A stretch of DNA of 64,000 nt. Source: Sphagnum compactum (Eukaryota > Bryophyta > Sphagnopsida > Sphagnales). The DNA is taken from assembly GCA_965153455.1 (NCBI GenBank), contig OZ234493.1, forward strand, positions 23,922,213 to 23,986,212, written 5' to 3'. Of the stretch, positions 10,740 through 22,112 are shown piece by piece (position 1 is the first letter of the stretch; every line of letters starts with the position of its first letter). The notes under the pieces are model-generated. The model ran no database searches. It saw nothing but the letters and a program-made list of their open reading frames with translations, and was not told the origin of the DNA. A program made the translations under genes and the position numbers.

Positions 10740-11540
10740 GGGAGAACATGAGTGTTGGAATAATGATGCGATTGTTAGCAAAAGGACATTAATGTTGGTA
10801 AAATCACATCAACACTTGGCATTGAACATCTTATTGGGCAAATGGCATCAATGCTTGAAAAATGACATAAGTTTTGAAAAAAAAAACAACCTTGCTAATT
10901 AAATGACATCAATGTTGGACACATACACAAGATCACCAACAATAATTTTGAATTTTTTTGCAATGGAAGGTTATTTGGCACTATTTAGATATCGAAAGTT
11001 TGTCTTTTGATAACACACATGCAAATCCAATTATGTGGGTTGCATCTTCACAAGTTTTGACCATTACACATAAGAAGAAAATGTGTCAGGACAATCTCAT
11101 ATTTCTTCTTGATAGCATAGTTGAATATAAGGATAGAATATCACCAACAACAATTTTGTAACATATTGCAATAAAAGATTAAAGCACAATTTAAACATGC
11201 AAAGCTTGTTTTGTGATAACACATGTAGATCCAATGTCATGCATTGTATATTCACAAGGGCCACTACACATAGGAAATGTTGACAAAAGGACATCAATAA
11301 TGTTAGACAAATGACATTGGTGCTTGAAAAAAAACGCTCATATTAGGCAAATGAAGGAAATGTGTTGGACAAATGATGTTGACAATGTTTGGCATTGAAT
11401 ATCTTTGTTGGACAAATGACATCAATTCTTTAAAAAGAACATCCAAAGGTTGTCTTTTAATAACACCTGTAAATCCAATTATGTGGGTTGCATCTTCACA
11501 AGTGTACTAACCATTACACATAAAAGGGACCGCTATGTCT
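10740..11540. repeat. Degenerate tandem repeat, ~205-245 bp unit, three copies
   Basis: A block reading roughly TGATAACACACATGCAAATC, CAATTATGTGGGTTGCAT, CTTCACAAG...CATTACACATA occurs at about 11,008-11,073, 11,214-11,273 and 11,457-11,524. Between the blocks lie spacers rich in GGACAAATGACATCAAT and its variants, also seen upstream from 10,780. Divergence between units is substantial, so the array is old. Confidence 0.75.
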
Positions 11541-11718
11541 CTCTTGTTCAAAGACTTGGTCAATCAATGGTCCAGTTTATGAGTTCCATTACAAGACCTA
11601 CATTCCCAAATTATTTAAGGGAGAAGAAGACAATAGGTTACAAATGGTAGAACTAACAAAGAAATTGTAGAGTTGAAAGCTTTCAATTGAAAAGAAGAAG
11701 ACAAAAAATAATTGCTTG

Positions 11719-13554
11719 TTAATTCTTTGTGTTGCTAGGACTAAAGGAAACTAGGGAGGTCAAATACTTCTTCCAAGGGGCGTTGTCTTGGTGCTTTACC
11801 CAAGAAAGGTATGCACTATCAACCAAACAAAAGCAATTGACATAGAGAAGTTGGTGCCTTACTGGAACAAATCGAAAATTTGCAACCTGTTCAATACTAA
11901 CCCACATAATTAAAAGATATCATGGTTCATTAGGAAAACTTCTACAAATTTCCCAAAATTGAATTCCAATTGATACGAAAATGATTTTCATTGCAATGAA
12001 CTAAATCAACACAAGGGTGCACTCACTAATGCAACATACATATCATGCTTCATTTTAATTTCTTGCAAATTTAATTTCAATACTAAAATTTTTAAAAGCA
12101 CATAAAAATACAACTAAAAATTTGTAAACATGTTTTTCAAGTCTATATTTTGCAATAATTGTTGCTAATCTTGCAAGAAAAATCATGCAAAAGATGATAA
12201 TTAATTAATTTGGAAGACAACTTGATTCAATTAACTATGAGTCACAAAAGAACACTAACTTGTACAATCGCCCAACCAAGTCCTTCTGTCATATAACTTG
12301 GGAGGAAATCACGTTTGACATCATGCTTGACTTCATCCCATGGCTTGCCTGAAGCTAATCCCATATAGGTGAAGAAAGCTAGCAGGTGCACAGGTCCAAA
12401 AAGGAAGGTGTCTGCCATCACTTTTGTGGTGATAAATCGAAATGAATTTGGCTTCAATTTTAATCTATTAATGCATACACTTTCAAGTGCCTCATACCTT
12501 GCAATCATAAAATTATTGTCAAATATTGCGGTGGTCCAAAAGTTGAAACAATTATCTCAACTTTTCAAATTCACCACCTCTTTGAAACATTCAACAAGAA
12601 AGTTGGGCATGATTTGGAATTTTGGTCAACCCCGCACATTGATTCATTTGGATGCATGTTGTGCACTAATACATAACATCTTAGACTTATGAAATTATTT
12701 TGGTGTAAACAATAAAAATGTATACCAAAAGTGTCCAACAGGTCCCACAAATCCAATGCCAAAAGAACTTGCAGTTGCAACTCTCCTCCAATCAGTCTTG
12801 TGATCAAGAGTTCCCTCCAAACATTTATTGTCATCAACCTATTAAATCAAATCATCACCGAGTTGAAGAACTTTTTTTTTTTGAACATTGATCATGCAAT
12901 TGAAGCAAAATTAATTTTACCAATTCCACAAGACTACCAAGTTTGGTTAATCACACAATTTTTTAACCTTATTCACTTTTGAGGTCCACAATCTTAATGG
13001 CATGTAACTTTAGGCATCACATTATTTCAAGGATCCAATATTGAATGTGCCAAAAATCTAGAACAATAATGCAAGCTACAACCAAGAGAAAACCCTAATT
13101 TTTCCAATTTTTCCAACAAACTAATTTTAAAAGATGGAACTAGACCTAAATGCCTCCCTTTGAAGAAGTTCACACTTTTTATTTGATGAAATTTGATAAG
13201 TTTGGTGTATAGAATGCTTGATGAATTCAACATAATGGGTGTGGCATCAAAAAGGAATTAAAGAAAATGAAACAAATGAAAGGGAAGGAAGGAGGCCATA
13301 ATTGTTTGTACACTTTCAATAGTTGTGGTGGAATTCTCCTTCATAGCAAAACGTTGTTCTATGCTTTGACTGATGGATTGTGCAATGGCATCTCCAATAG
13401 CCCACAAGATACCAGAGGTTACCATTTGTGTGGGTATAGGTTGTTGTTGCAAGCGAAACCGATACCACACCCATGCACCTTTCATTCCCATCATTGCCCC
13501 TCTTGCCACTATTGCCACTTTTTCTCTCTCTTGCCCAAAGAGACACCTACACAT
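11719..13554 (-). CDS. Mpv17/PMP22-family membrane protein
   Basis: Small membrane protein of the Mpv17/PMP22/Sym1 family, members of which sit in peroxisomal or inner mitochondrial (sometimes plastid) membranes. Exons: 13554-13312, 12838-12726, 12497-12260 and 11886-11719. All junctions are GT-AG and phase-matched, giving 253 residues, close to the plant family length. Key stretches: WVWYRFRLQQQPIPTQMVTS and GILWAIGDAIAQ (29-59, the family N-terminal motif), DWRRVATASSFGIGFVGPVG then HFW (97-119), FITTKVMADTFLFGP, VKHDVKRDFLPSY, WAIVQVANFRFVPVR (194-208), LLYVNCFCLVDSAYLSW. The usual hydrophobic segments are present. The ATG at 13,554 is the first in the exon; the 20 residues before MMGMKGAW are not conserved-looking, so Met21-Met24 could be the start. 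Intron 1 is about 470 bases and the other two about 230 and 370. Substrate or channel role is unknown. Confidence 0.9.
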
Positions 13555-13734
13555 TCATGTTGTCAACTTCCTAATACCTATTACATGGAAACAATTCACA
13601 TCCAAGAATGTCATTAGTGGGATTTGATGCAATGTTAAATTTTTTTGATTTTTTCTTTAAAGTTTTATGTAGTTGGGGATAATGTGTAGTATGAATATTT
13701 GTCAAATTTGGGCTATGCATTGTTGAGCCTTATT

Positions 13735-14090
13735 TGTGACAATTGATTGATCAATTGATGAAATGTATTGTATTCAATGTGGAAATTAAGTTCCATTTTG
13801 AATGAAAATATTTGAATGACATTACATGCAAGTTGAATCAAATTGATTTGAAATTAATTGAATTCATATTGAGTTCAATTCAATTTCTACATTGAATTCA
13901 ACAATTGGGTTAGAAGTGAATTGAATTGAAGAGAATTGAGATGCAAAAGGTTTGAAAATATGTTGTGAATATGGTGTTGGAAAAAAAACTTTAAGAAAAA
14001 ACATAGATTTGAAAAGACATAGATTACGTTTTTAAACTTGGGAATGGGTTAAACATATAGTCCAATTTTATTAATTGTCGAGGAGGTGTT
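13735..14090 (+). repeat. GAATTCAA-rich dispersed repeat, copy 1
   Basis: Shares ordered blocks with 15,825-16,130: GTGGAAATTAAGT, AATGACA(t)TACATGCAAGTTGAAT, TTGAATTCATAT, ATTGAATTCAACAATTGG, GAATTGAAGAG then AATTGAGATGCAAA and GGGTTAAACATAT. Orientation is the same. It lies just upstream of the Mpv17/PMP22 gene. Confidence 0.75.
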
Positions 14091-15820
14091 GTCTAGCACC
14101 TTAAGTGAACTAACACTTACATTACAAGCACCATGGTAAAACTCACAAATCCTTTTAAATTTCTTATGATCATTATAAATTTGTCCCATACATCCATAGG
14201 CACAAAAGCTCATGAATGGAGGTAATGTTCATAGAAAGGGAAAAACACATCCTACACCATATTTGAAAATAAAATAGTAATAAATCAATGTGAATTTTTT
14301 TGGGAAAATCCTTTCAAAACATTATTCTTTGCTTCCAAGAGAAGCCCATTCTTTGCACCAACATGATTTGCTATGTAGTATAAATCCAAAAATATAATTT
14401 CATGTTGTCATTTGTTCTTTAGTGTGAATTGGGAATAAGAATCCGCAATTTCCAAACACACATTCATTAAAATTAATTACAACCTTTGTATGCATGCCAA
14501 TTCATATTAGTTTTGTACAAAAGATGATATCAATCAAGTTGGGATTCAAAGAAAACATGGAATAATGGCATGGAACAAGTTTTTACAAACTAAAAATCAA
14601 TTGTAAATACATAATTCTACAACATACTTGTTGTATGCAATTTTTTTTCTCTATCAAGATTAAGATGATAGGCTGGAAGTGAAACTGCTCACAACCATTA
14701 TTAAGGTCTCACCTTGATTATATGAGTGGCTACTTTCCCCACATTCATACCCATTCCAACTTTCCTCATTATGCACACAATGTTTTTCAAATATTATATT
14801 ACATGACTATGAACACATTGCAATAACAGCTATAAAATAGAACATCATCAGAGTATTCTTCATCTTTATGATCCAAAATAAATGAAAAGGATGTAACCTA
14901 TGTTGGGAGAAAATTGTGAAGCACCAAATTGTAATAATTTTCAAGTTTGAGTAATTGGTAAGTGTCTTACGAGTGGAGTTCAAGTTGTCATGCAATTTTC
15001 CCAACATTATTGCACCACTAGTACTAAAGTTATGTTTGATCACAATTTCTTCCTCTTCATGTCCAATTTCAACTTTTCCAACTTCTTGGACACCATTCCT
15101 TTTCATTTATTTGCTCATGTTCATGAGGTAGCATCTATGAATCACACACATTCATAATTGTATAGATATATATGTTGCAAAAATGGAAACATTGAAGACC
15201 TTTTTTTTTTAATGAAGGATTTTCATATAGTTTCAATTATTTGGAACATTGTTAATGCACACATGTAAAACAAGCTAGATAATTGATGGTCTATAATGTT
15301 GCAATGATGTCATTTTCATAAATTTCATTTCATAACTTGTGTTCGATCTTTTACCTTTAGGTATATATATATTCAAGTTGTAAACACTATATTGTCACAA
15401 AAAAATCATTGGAGGTTGCAAATCACACGTTATTAATTGTATATTAATATTTAAAGTCTTCCAATTCAAATAAGAAATGTTAATAACTTACAAAATAAAT
15501 TGAAAATTATGGATGGAATTTTCTTATGAAATTTCACATTAAGAAATCTCGCACCATTTTATCATAGTTTTCAACTATTTTTTGTGCCCAATAGGATTCC
15601 ACCTTTGTTAAACTCCACCACTACCAAAAACTTCATTATTTGGTTGTCATTGTTTTTGCCTACATATCCTTACCCATGTTGGTTGTTTTGCTCTTCCTCT
15701 TGCCTTAATTATTGACATATTATTTATGAAAATGAAATAGTGAAATTTAAGTGGAAAGAAAAGAACTAGAATAAAGTTTTCATTACACCTTAATATTTGT
15801 TTATCCATGTTAAATGATTT
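14091..15820. other. AT-rich intergenic stretch, no gene seen
   Basis: No protein-like frame beyond about 100 codons of low-complexity composition. A minus-strand frame at 15,106-14,807 has no recognisable motif. Nothing RNA-like was seen. Confidence 0.5.
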
Positions 15821-15824
15821 AAAA

Positions 15825-16130
15825 ATGAATTGATTTTGTGGAAATTAAGTCATTTAAATGACAATATGACATTGCATGCAAGTTGAATTTAATTGAATTC
15901 ATATATGTTGAATGGAATTTGAATTCAATTGAATTGTATTTGAATTCAACTAAATTCAAGTCCAATTCAACAATTGGATAAAATTCAATTGAAGAGGAAT
16001 GAGATGCAAATTGGTGGAGAAGATATTGAAAATGTATTTGTGAATATAGGGTTGGGAAAGACACCTTTTCATGCCTCTTTACTTGGTAAAGGGTTGAACA
16101 TATTCCAATTTGGAATTGTCCAAGTGATGG
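15825..16130 (+). repeat. GAATTCAA-rich dispersed repeat, copy 2
   Basis: Second copy of the element described at 13,735. It contains TGCATGCAAGTTGAATT, several GAATTCAATTGAATT words, TTCAACAATTGGAT and GAGGAATGAGATGCAAATT. Both copies are AT-rich with many GAATTC sites. No clean target-site duplication was identified. Confidence 0.75.
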
Positions 16131-18430
16131 TGACAACCTACAATTTTATGGAACCTAAAGTTGTTCTACCTTCACTAGCTTGATTCATCATCACTATGAT
16201 TTAAAAAAAACACTTTCGTTGGAAAAAAAATGTCTGCATTTGTTATGTGCTTGTTTATAGCAAATCACAACTTTTATAAACAACATGGTTCAGTTACCCA
16301 TTTCTTGAAATTGTAACAATCCACAACACCAATGAGAAACTATTTCTCACCAATTATTTATAAACAATTGTCGAAAGGAAAGAATATAATTTTTAGTTCT
16401 CTTCTTCACAATTCCTCCACATTGTATATATAATAATAAAAAACCCTAGTATCGTACTTGGAACATCACCCAAATTTGATGCAATGAGAAGGAAAAATGT
16501 TATTGTGGGAAACTTGCAATTTGTAAGTAATAATCCATTACAAAACACCACCTTGAAGCAACACCTTAAAATTAACATCATGGAAAAATGGAGGATGAAC
16601 TTCCCATATTCCTAAGTAATTTCTAGTTTTCCTCAAAGAATAGCTTGACATTGATATGCAATGCAATTGTACTCCTAGGAGTAATTTGCTCATACATTGA
16701 TATATAATCTTCAACAATCACTTGGGAATTTTTCCTACATGAAACAAACCTGGCCATCTTCCTTCAAAACAAAAAAATCCAACTTCTTCCACATGATGCC
16801 CTTTTTAGCCAATACTAAAATCCACCAAAATTTAAAAACCTGCAAAATTATGATTGACTCTGAGAATGTGACAATTTTGACTCAAGTGAAGAATCTCCAA
16901 ACTTGAATGGTCTCCCTCCTCCTCCTCTACTACTATCACCACTAAATATTATTTTCCTTACAAATCTATAAGTACCCACTAGTTCTAAGAGTTGTGAATA
17001 ATCATAGCATTGTTTAAAACAATCATTTGAATGTCATCATCATCAACCATTTATGTACAAAAAAGGGTTGAGCAATGGAGGAAGAATTGAATTGTGCACC
17101 CTTCGAAGGTCAAATCCAAAATGGAAGGGGGGAGGGGAAGAAACCCCAAAAGAAAAACCAAAAGCAAAAAAAAAACAAAAAGGTGGGATGATTTACACTC
17201 ATGACAACAATTAATGGAGGAGCCACCAAAGGTTGATGTTGCAAAACAAAGACAAAAAGACAAGAAAAAAAATGATGGGGATCATGCATTCATAGAGAAA
17301 ATAATTTTAGTTTACCTTAAACCGCTCAAATTCTTGAAAATTCATGTTGAACTCACTAAAGTGGCCATTCTTTTCCTATTTCTTTCAAATGTCGACTCCA
17401 CAATTTGGTCCAAAATTAATTCTCAAGAAGTGAAGATCCATAAACAACAACATGGTTTTAATTATGATGCATCTTTGAGTTTGAATCTCTAGTCAAGTTG
17501 GCCCAAAAATAAGAAATAACACAAAAACTTAAACTAGACAACAATGGTAATTTCTTATTAATCCATTTTATTGTGTTTTTTTTCTAAAGAAAAAGGTTTA
17601 AGGGTTGTCCAAAAATATTGTCATGTCATAAGGCCACTAAAAGTTCTCATGTTAATTCACTTTCACTCAAGACTAAAAAATGCTCTAAGTTCAAAAGGTA
17701 ATTTTTTAGTTGACTCCAACAAAAATATTTTTCACTTCATAATTCCGGGTTACATTTTTTTTTTTTTGAGATGATTCTTAATTCTAATTTTCCAATTATC
17801 ATAACTTGCAAACCCAACAAGTTTGCTAGCATTTAGAAACACAATATTACCAAACATGATGTCTTATAGACACTAGAAGATACACATGGTAGTGCTATGT
17901 TCACATGTAGAAATCAAAACTAAGTTTGATTTACTTATGTTTGGAGTTAAGCTCACAAACCTTGGTTGTTGTAAATAGACATTGTGGAGTTGTGCTGACA
18001 CATAACATAAGATCAAAATCCTATATGTTTTGATACCACATAGATAAAGTAGAGTACTAAACTCAATTATATTTAATCAACATCAAAATACAAAACATGA
18101 AAAATAAAATGGTTGAAGGAACAAAGCTAAAGACCAAAAATAAATGGTAGTTGGTCAAGAACCAAAAAAATTAGAAAGGATCAGAAGATATGAAATAATC
18201 TAGAGAATCTCATGTAAGTAGCGATAATCACCAATTATCCACAAAAGATAATTAAAAAATGGTTATTAATTAGGAAGCAAATTTATTAATATATCTAAAG
18301 TAATAGTGTGGTTATATTAATAGGTTTGAAGCTTATCGATTTCCTCTTCGATCAAATCATCTTTTATGGTGGGTTTTGGAGCTTGTAACTATAGTAGATT
18401 GATGATCATGCATTGAAATCCAACCTACAA
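16131..18430. other. AT-rich intergenic stretch, no gene seen
   Basis: Only short low-complexity frames. A Lys-rich frame at 17,214-17,492 begins MEEPPKVDVAKQRQKDKKKN but has no neighbouring exon-like sequence. At about 18,031-18,042 the minus strand reads TGGTATCA, a match to part of the tRNA-Met primer-binding site of LTR elements, without LTRs that I can see. Confidence 0.4.
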
Positions 18431-18440
18431 AGTGTAACTT

Positions 18441-18503
18441 GTAAAGCCCGAAGAGGGGGCGGGCTTTATAGAAATATGGACCTCACGAGGTTCATTTTTA
18501 TTA
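18441..18503. other. Two adjacent stem-loops in AT-rich DNA
   Basis: TAAAGCCCG pairs with CGGGCTTTA across an 11-base loop (18,441-18,469). GACCTC pairs with GAGGTT/C across a very short loop about 10 bases later (18,479-18,494), followed by a T-rich tract. This is GC-rich against its surroundings. It may be an element terminus (Helitron- or LTR-like), but no CTRR or TG...CA boundary is convincing. Confidence 0.4.
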
Positions 18504-20160
18504 AAAAAACATGAATTCTGTCAAATGCTTGTCAAATATCACAAATGAAAAATGATGATGAACTTTTTGAAAACATAATGCCTACAAAAGTGAACAATTA
18601 CATATTTGAAAAACACATCAATGTATTACACTTGGTAAAGCTACATGCAACAACACTTAAAATTGGCGTAAATTTTTACCAATGTTGGGTGGTTCCAATT
18701 CCTTGCCAACCAATGATCATATCAATCACAAGGTATATAACTAATGGATCCCATTTTTTGAAACTTGGGACTAACCTAACAAATAATATTTTCATGGTAC
18801 GCATTCTTAACACCAACCTAGAAAAGTTTTAAAAGTCAAAGAACATGAAAAATTTGGGAAAGATTAAAAGGTTGTTTCTTTCATGAAAATTGATACACTA
18901 CACCAAAAATATTATTTTACGATTAATGTTATATGACTAAAAGTGGATAATTAAAAAGGCATAAATGACAAGTCCATATAAACCACAAATGGCAGAATTG
19001 GATTTTGAAATCATGTGAATGAGATGTGACTTTCTTGTTTCCCAAAAATGTGTCATAGACTTTCTAGACTTCATAGGTTCACATAAATTTTGTGCAAAAT
19101 CCAATTTTCATAGGTTTATACAAAAATCATATCAATTCCATGTTATGGTTAATATGAATAATATTTGTACGTATTCAATATCTTAAATAGTCAAACAAAT
19201 GAGACATTTTTTGAATGACATACATGAATGTTCATGTTTAATACACAAAAATATATAATTTTATGCAAAATTACACCACAATAATTGTAAGGATTAGTTA
19301 AAATGTAGATTATATGTATTTCACATCAAAACATCATAAGTAGAAAAGACACATCATTTATATAAAATAATATATTTATTTTTCATGCCATTTTTACATT
19401 ACAATAAAAGGTGTCCCTATACGTCGAGTGATTTCATTGGATTATGAATGAATTTAGTGGTTATAGTGAATGGGACCTAGTGGGGAAGTAGTGAATTCAC
19501 TGGTCTAGTGAATGGGGAATAGTGAATTGCACCCACATTTTGTAGTAGTGTTACAGTTTGAAGCTCAAAATTTTACACAAACATATAGTTTTATAATTTT
19601 CGCACAAATTTTGTTGAAATTTTGTGATATTGAAAGTTTGTGATGTGCCTCACAAAAATGTTTCAAGAGGACTTACATAGGAGCTTACATAATTTGATAA
19701 TGCATTGGCATAGATTTGGAAACACATGTTTCAACAAGACTTTTTTCAACTATCACAAGGGGGGACATAAAAATGTGTTAATAAAAAAGCAAATGGTGGA
19801 TGGTCAAACTATTATTTCCTAATCATAACTAGCCAATCACATTTATGGATTCTATACATTTTTTGTATTTTGCTAAATTAGAGGACACCTCCATTTGCAC
19901 AACCCAATATAAGTGTAAATTTGATTCCATCATGGTTCAGGTTGCATCTTGAATGAACAAGGCCTTGACTAAATAAATCTTGTTTGTAGAGGTTCATGTT
20001 ACTATTTTGTTTCTTTCCAAGGGGAAGGCATTAAAACAACACTAATTTTGCCATTAAGTTTTTCCCAGGCGCTATTGATGCCATAGTTGCAAAGCTACTT
20101 GAGGCATTACATGCCATTTTGGAAGAAAGTTGCTTTTCAATTTTTTTGAATAAAAGTCCG
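18504..20160. other. AT-rich intergenic stretch, no gene seen
   Basis: No convincing coding frame. Two short frames at 18,545-18,832 and 19,640-19,822 lack any recognisable motif. At about 19,440-19,550 the word AGTGAAT(g/t) recurs several times. Confidence 0.45.
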
Positions 20161-21350
20161 ACCATTAGCAAGTTGTCCTTTGGTAGTTTCATCCTTGTGG
20201 CAAACCAAATATTTTTTTATTGATTTGGTACATTGTCATGTGTTGGACCCAATCCCCCATATGTGTGACCATACGCGAAGTCTTGTTCACAACTTCATCA
20301 AGGGCAAAAGGTGGACGAGACTCGAGTTAAGGTGCATTTGAACACACTTATTCTCCTAGTTGTGCAAGGTGAATTGGGGATCATTGACCCCAAGATTCAA
20401 GTTAAATCCTACTTGTTCAACTTGTTGTGTTAGTTTTCACATTACGGGAGGAACCTTGGACAAGCCGTTTTGCAAAGAAAAGTTCAATAGATTTAGCCTT
20501 CGAACAAAAGCTATTTTAGTTTACCGATAGACATAAATTGGTTGTTCATGACAATCAAGTTTCAAAGAACACCATATGCATTTTGAAATTTAATGTTAAG
20601 AGCTTGACAAACTGTTTGTCTTGACCTTTCCAAATTGGAGTTGAGTTATTGAAAGGAAATATTTTGATAACTTCTTTTTGGTAATCCATCCATTAATTCT
20701 TTACATGATCCTATTTTTGTAGCTTTCAAAGGTGTTAAGATAGGAAGAGCTTTAGCCTTGGTTGAATATTCCCACATTTGACATTTTATGGATAAGAAAC
20801 AATTCAATTAGAAGGAATTTTGAGCCTTGGGAGTGAGGAACATGACCATTGCCACTTTTGCAAGGCACTTGTTTTATGCCAATATACATTGGGAGCTTGC
20901 TTTAACTCTATGTCTAGGCATTAGGTGAGCTTGGTCAAGCATTTTTTTCGCCACCTGATATTGGATTGGGTGTATTGGGTTTCGTAAGTCTAAGGTATTT
21001 CAATATTCACTAGAGAGTTTCAAAATGAACCCAATTCAAATGGAACTTTCTATTCAAAAAATGTCTCAATCTTTGCAAGTTGACGTATTTCAACTCAACT
21101 ACTTGATTCAACCCAATCCCATTAAATTTCTTCCGCCTTCTTTGACAAACATTTTGCATGTATTCTCACAAACCCCCACAATTTTTTTACATATGATATG
21201 TTCCTTCTACTTTTGCATTGGATTTTCTTTTGACTTCTTTTCCTTTCTTTGGGATTCTTTGAATGACTTTGATGTTGGCTCACACTCCTGTTCTTGGGTT
21301 TGTGTATGGCTTGTTCCTTTGTTTTTTTTCTTTTGGTAAAGGTGCTATTG
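20160..21350 (+). pseudogene. LINE-like reverse transcriptase remnant, copy 3
   Basis: From about 20,317 the plus strand reads RVKVHLNTLILLVVQGELGI, then IDPKIQVKSYLFNLLC and a stop. After a frameshift it continues VFTLREEPWTSRFAK. I associate the pattern (x)RVxWxTLILPxxQGGxGIID followed by a ...REPWK... block with RT-type elements of non-seed plants, from memory. Later frames (for example 21,025-21,339) are disrupted and the boundaries are uncertain. No nuclease or intact RT core is visible. Confidence 0.45.
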
Positions 21351-21780
21351 CTCCTTCCTTGTGTAATTATTGTGATGATTTCTTTACATATTCAAGCTTG
21401 GGGCTCTTTTTCAAGGAGTAAGCACAATATCCCTCCCTCTTTGATTTGAGGAAGCATAATCACTCATAGTAGGTGCCCTCCAAATGCACCACAAATGTTT
21501 TTTTTGAATCCTCCTACAACAAAGTGAGTGAAGATGTATAAGTAACCTGAACCTCACTAGCTTCTAAGTAAGTGATGACTGACCAACACTGGCAACAAGT
21601 AACAACACAAAATTTTTAAGTGTAGGGTAAAGCCCAAGGCTTTAAGGGAAGAAGGTCCCAAGGCTGAAAGGGAAGAAGGGCCCAGGCAAGGCAGCAGAGC
21701 CAAACTTTAAGATTTGTATAATTCTTTTGTGACTTGGCTATTTCCACCATCAAAATGCCAGTGTGGTCTGCAGCAACAGT
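21351..21780. other. Upstream spacer of cornichon
   Basis: Transition from AT-rich spacer to the GC-richer gene region. The direct repeat AAGG(c)TTTAAGGGAAGAAGG / AAGGCTGAAAGGGAAGAAGG lies at about 21,634-21,680. No ORF. Confidence 0.4.
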
Positions 21781-21830
21781 TTCATCCAAAACAGAATCTT
21801 TTTCTGAACCATGGATGAAATATTTGTTGA

Positions 21831-21846
21831 AACCCTAACCCTTAGA
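21831..21846 (+). promoter_or_regulatory. Telobox-like element near the cornichon 5' end
   Basis: AAACCCTAACCCTTAG matches the plant telobox (AAACCCTAA), which is frequent close to transcription starts of constitutively expressed genes. It lies about 270 bases upstream of the cornichon ATG and just before a GA repeat. Confidence 0.45.
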
Positions 21847-21860
21847 TTGCGGAAGAGCGG

Positions 21861-21862
<2 letters not shown>

Positions 21863-21891
<29 letters not shown>
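21863..21891 (+). repeat. (GA)n microsatellite in the presumed cornichon 5' UTR/promoter
   Basis: About 14 GA units followed by a CG-alternating run and a G tract (21,930-21,943). GA repeats near starts can act as GAGA-type elements in plants; that role here is inference. Confidence 0.8.
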
Positions 21892-21894
<3 letters not shown>

Positions 21895-22112
21895 AAAGCG
21901 CGCGCGCGAGAGGTCGGTAGGGGAGGGAAGGGGGGGGGGGGGGAGATTGCGGGTAGAGCGCGGGTGAGATATTGCGGAATCTTGGGAGGAGACTTGTGCA
22001 ATCGCGAAGTTGTGTCAACTCTTGTCGTACTCGGGGAATTGGAGAATTATGGAGAGTTGGAGTTGAATCTTGAGCATCGCTTGTTGGTGTTCCTTGGAGG
22101 CCTGTTTTTGTC

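Noticed and set aside
18031-18042. TGGTATCA primer-binding-site-like word (also near 45,892 and 48,339)
   Set aside because: No flanking LTR pair or polypurine tract could be found, so an LTR retrotransposon call is not supported.
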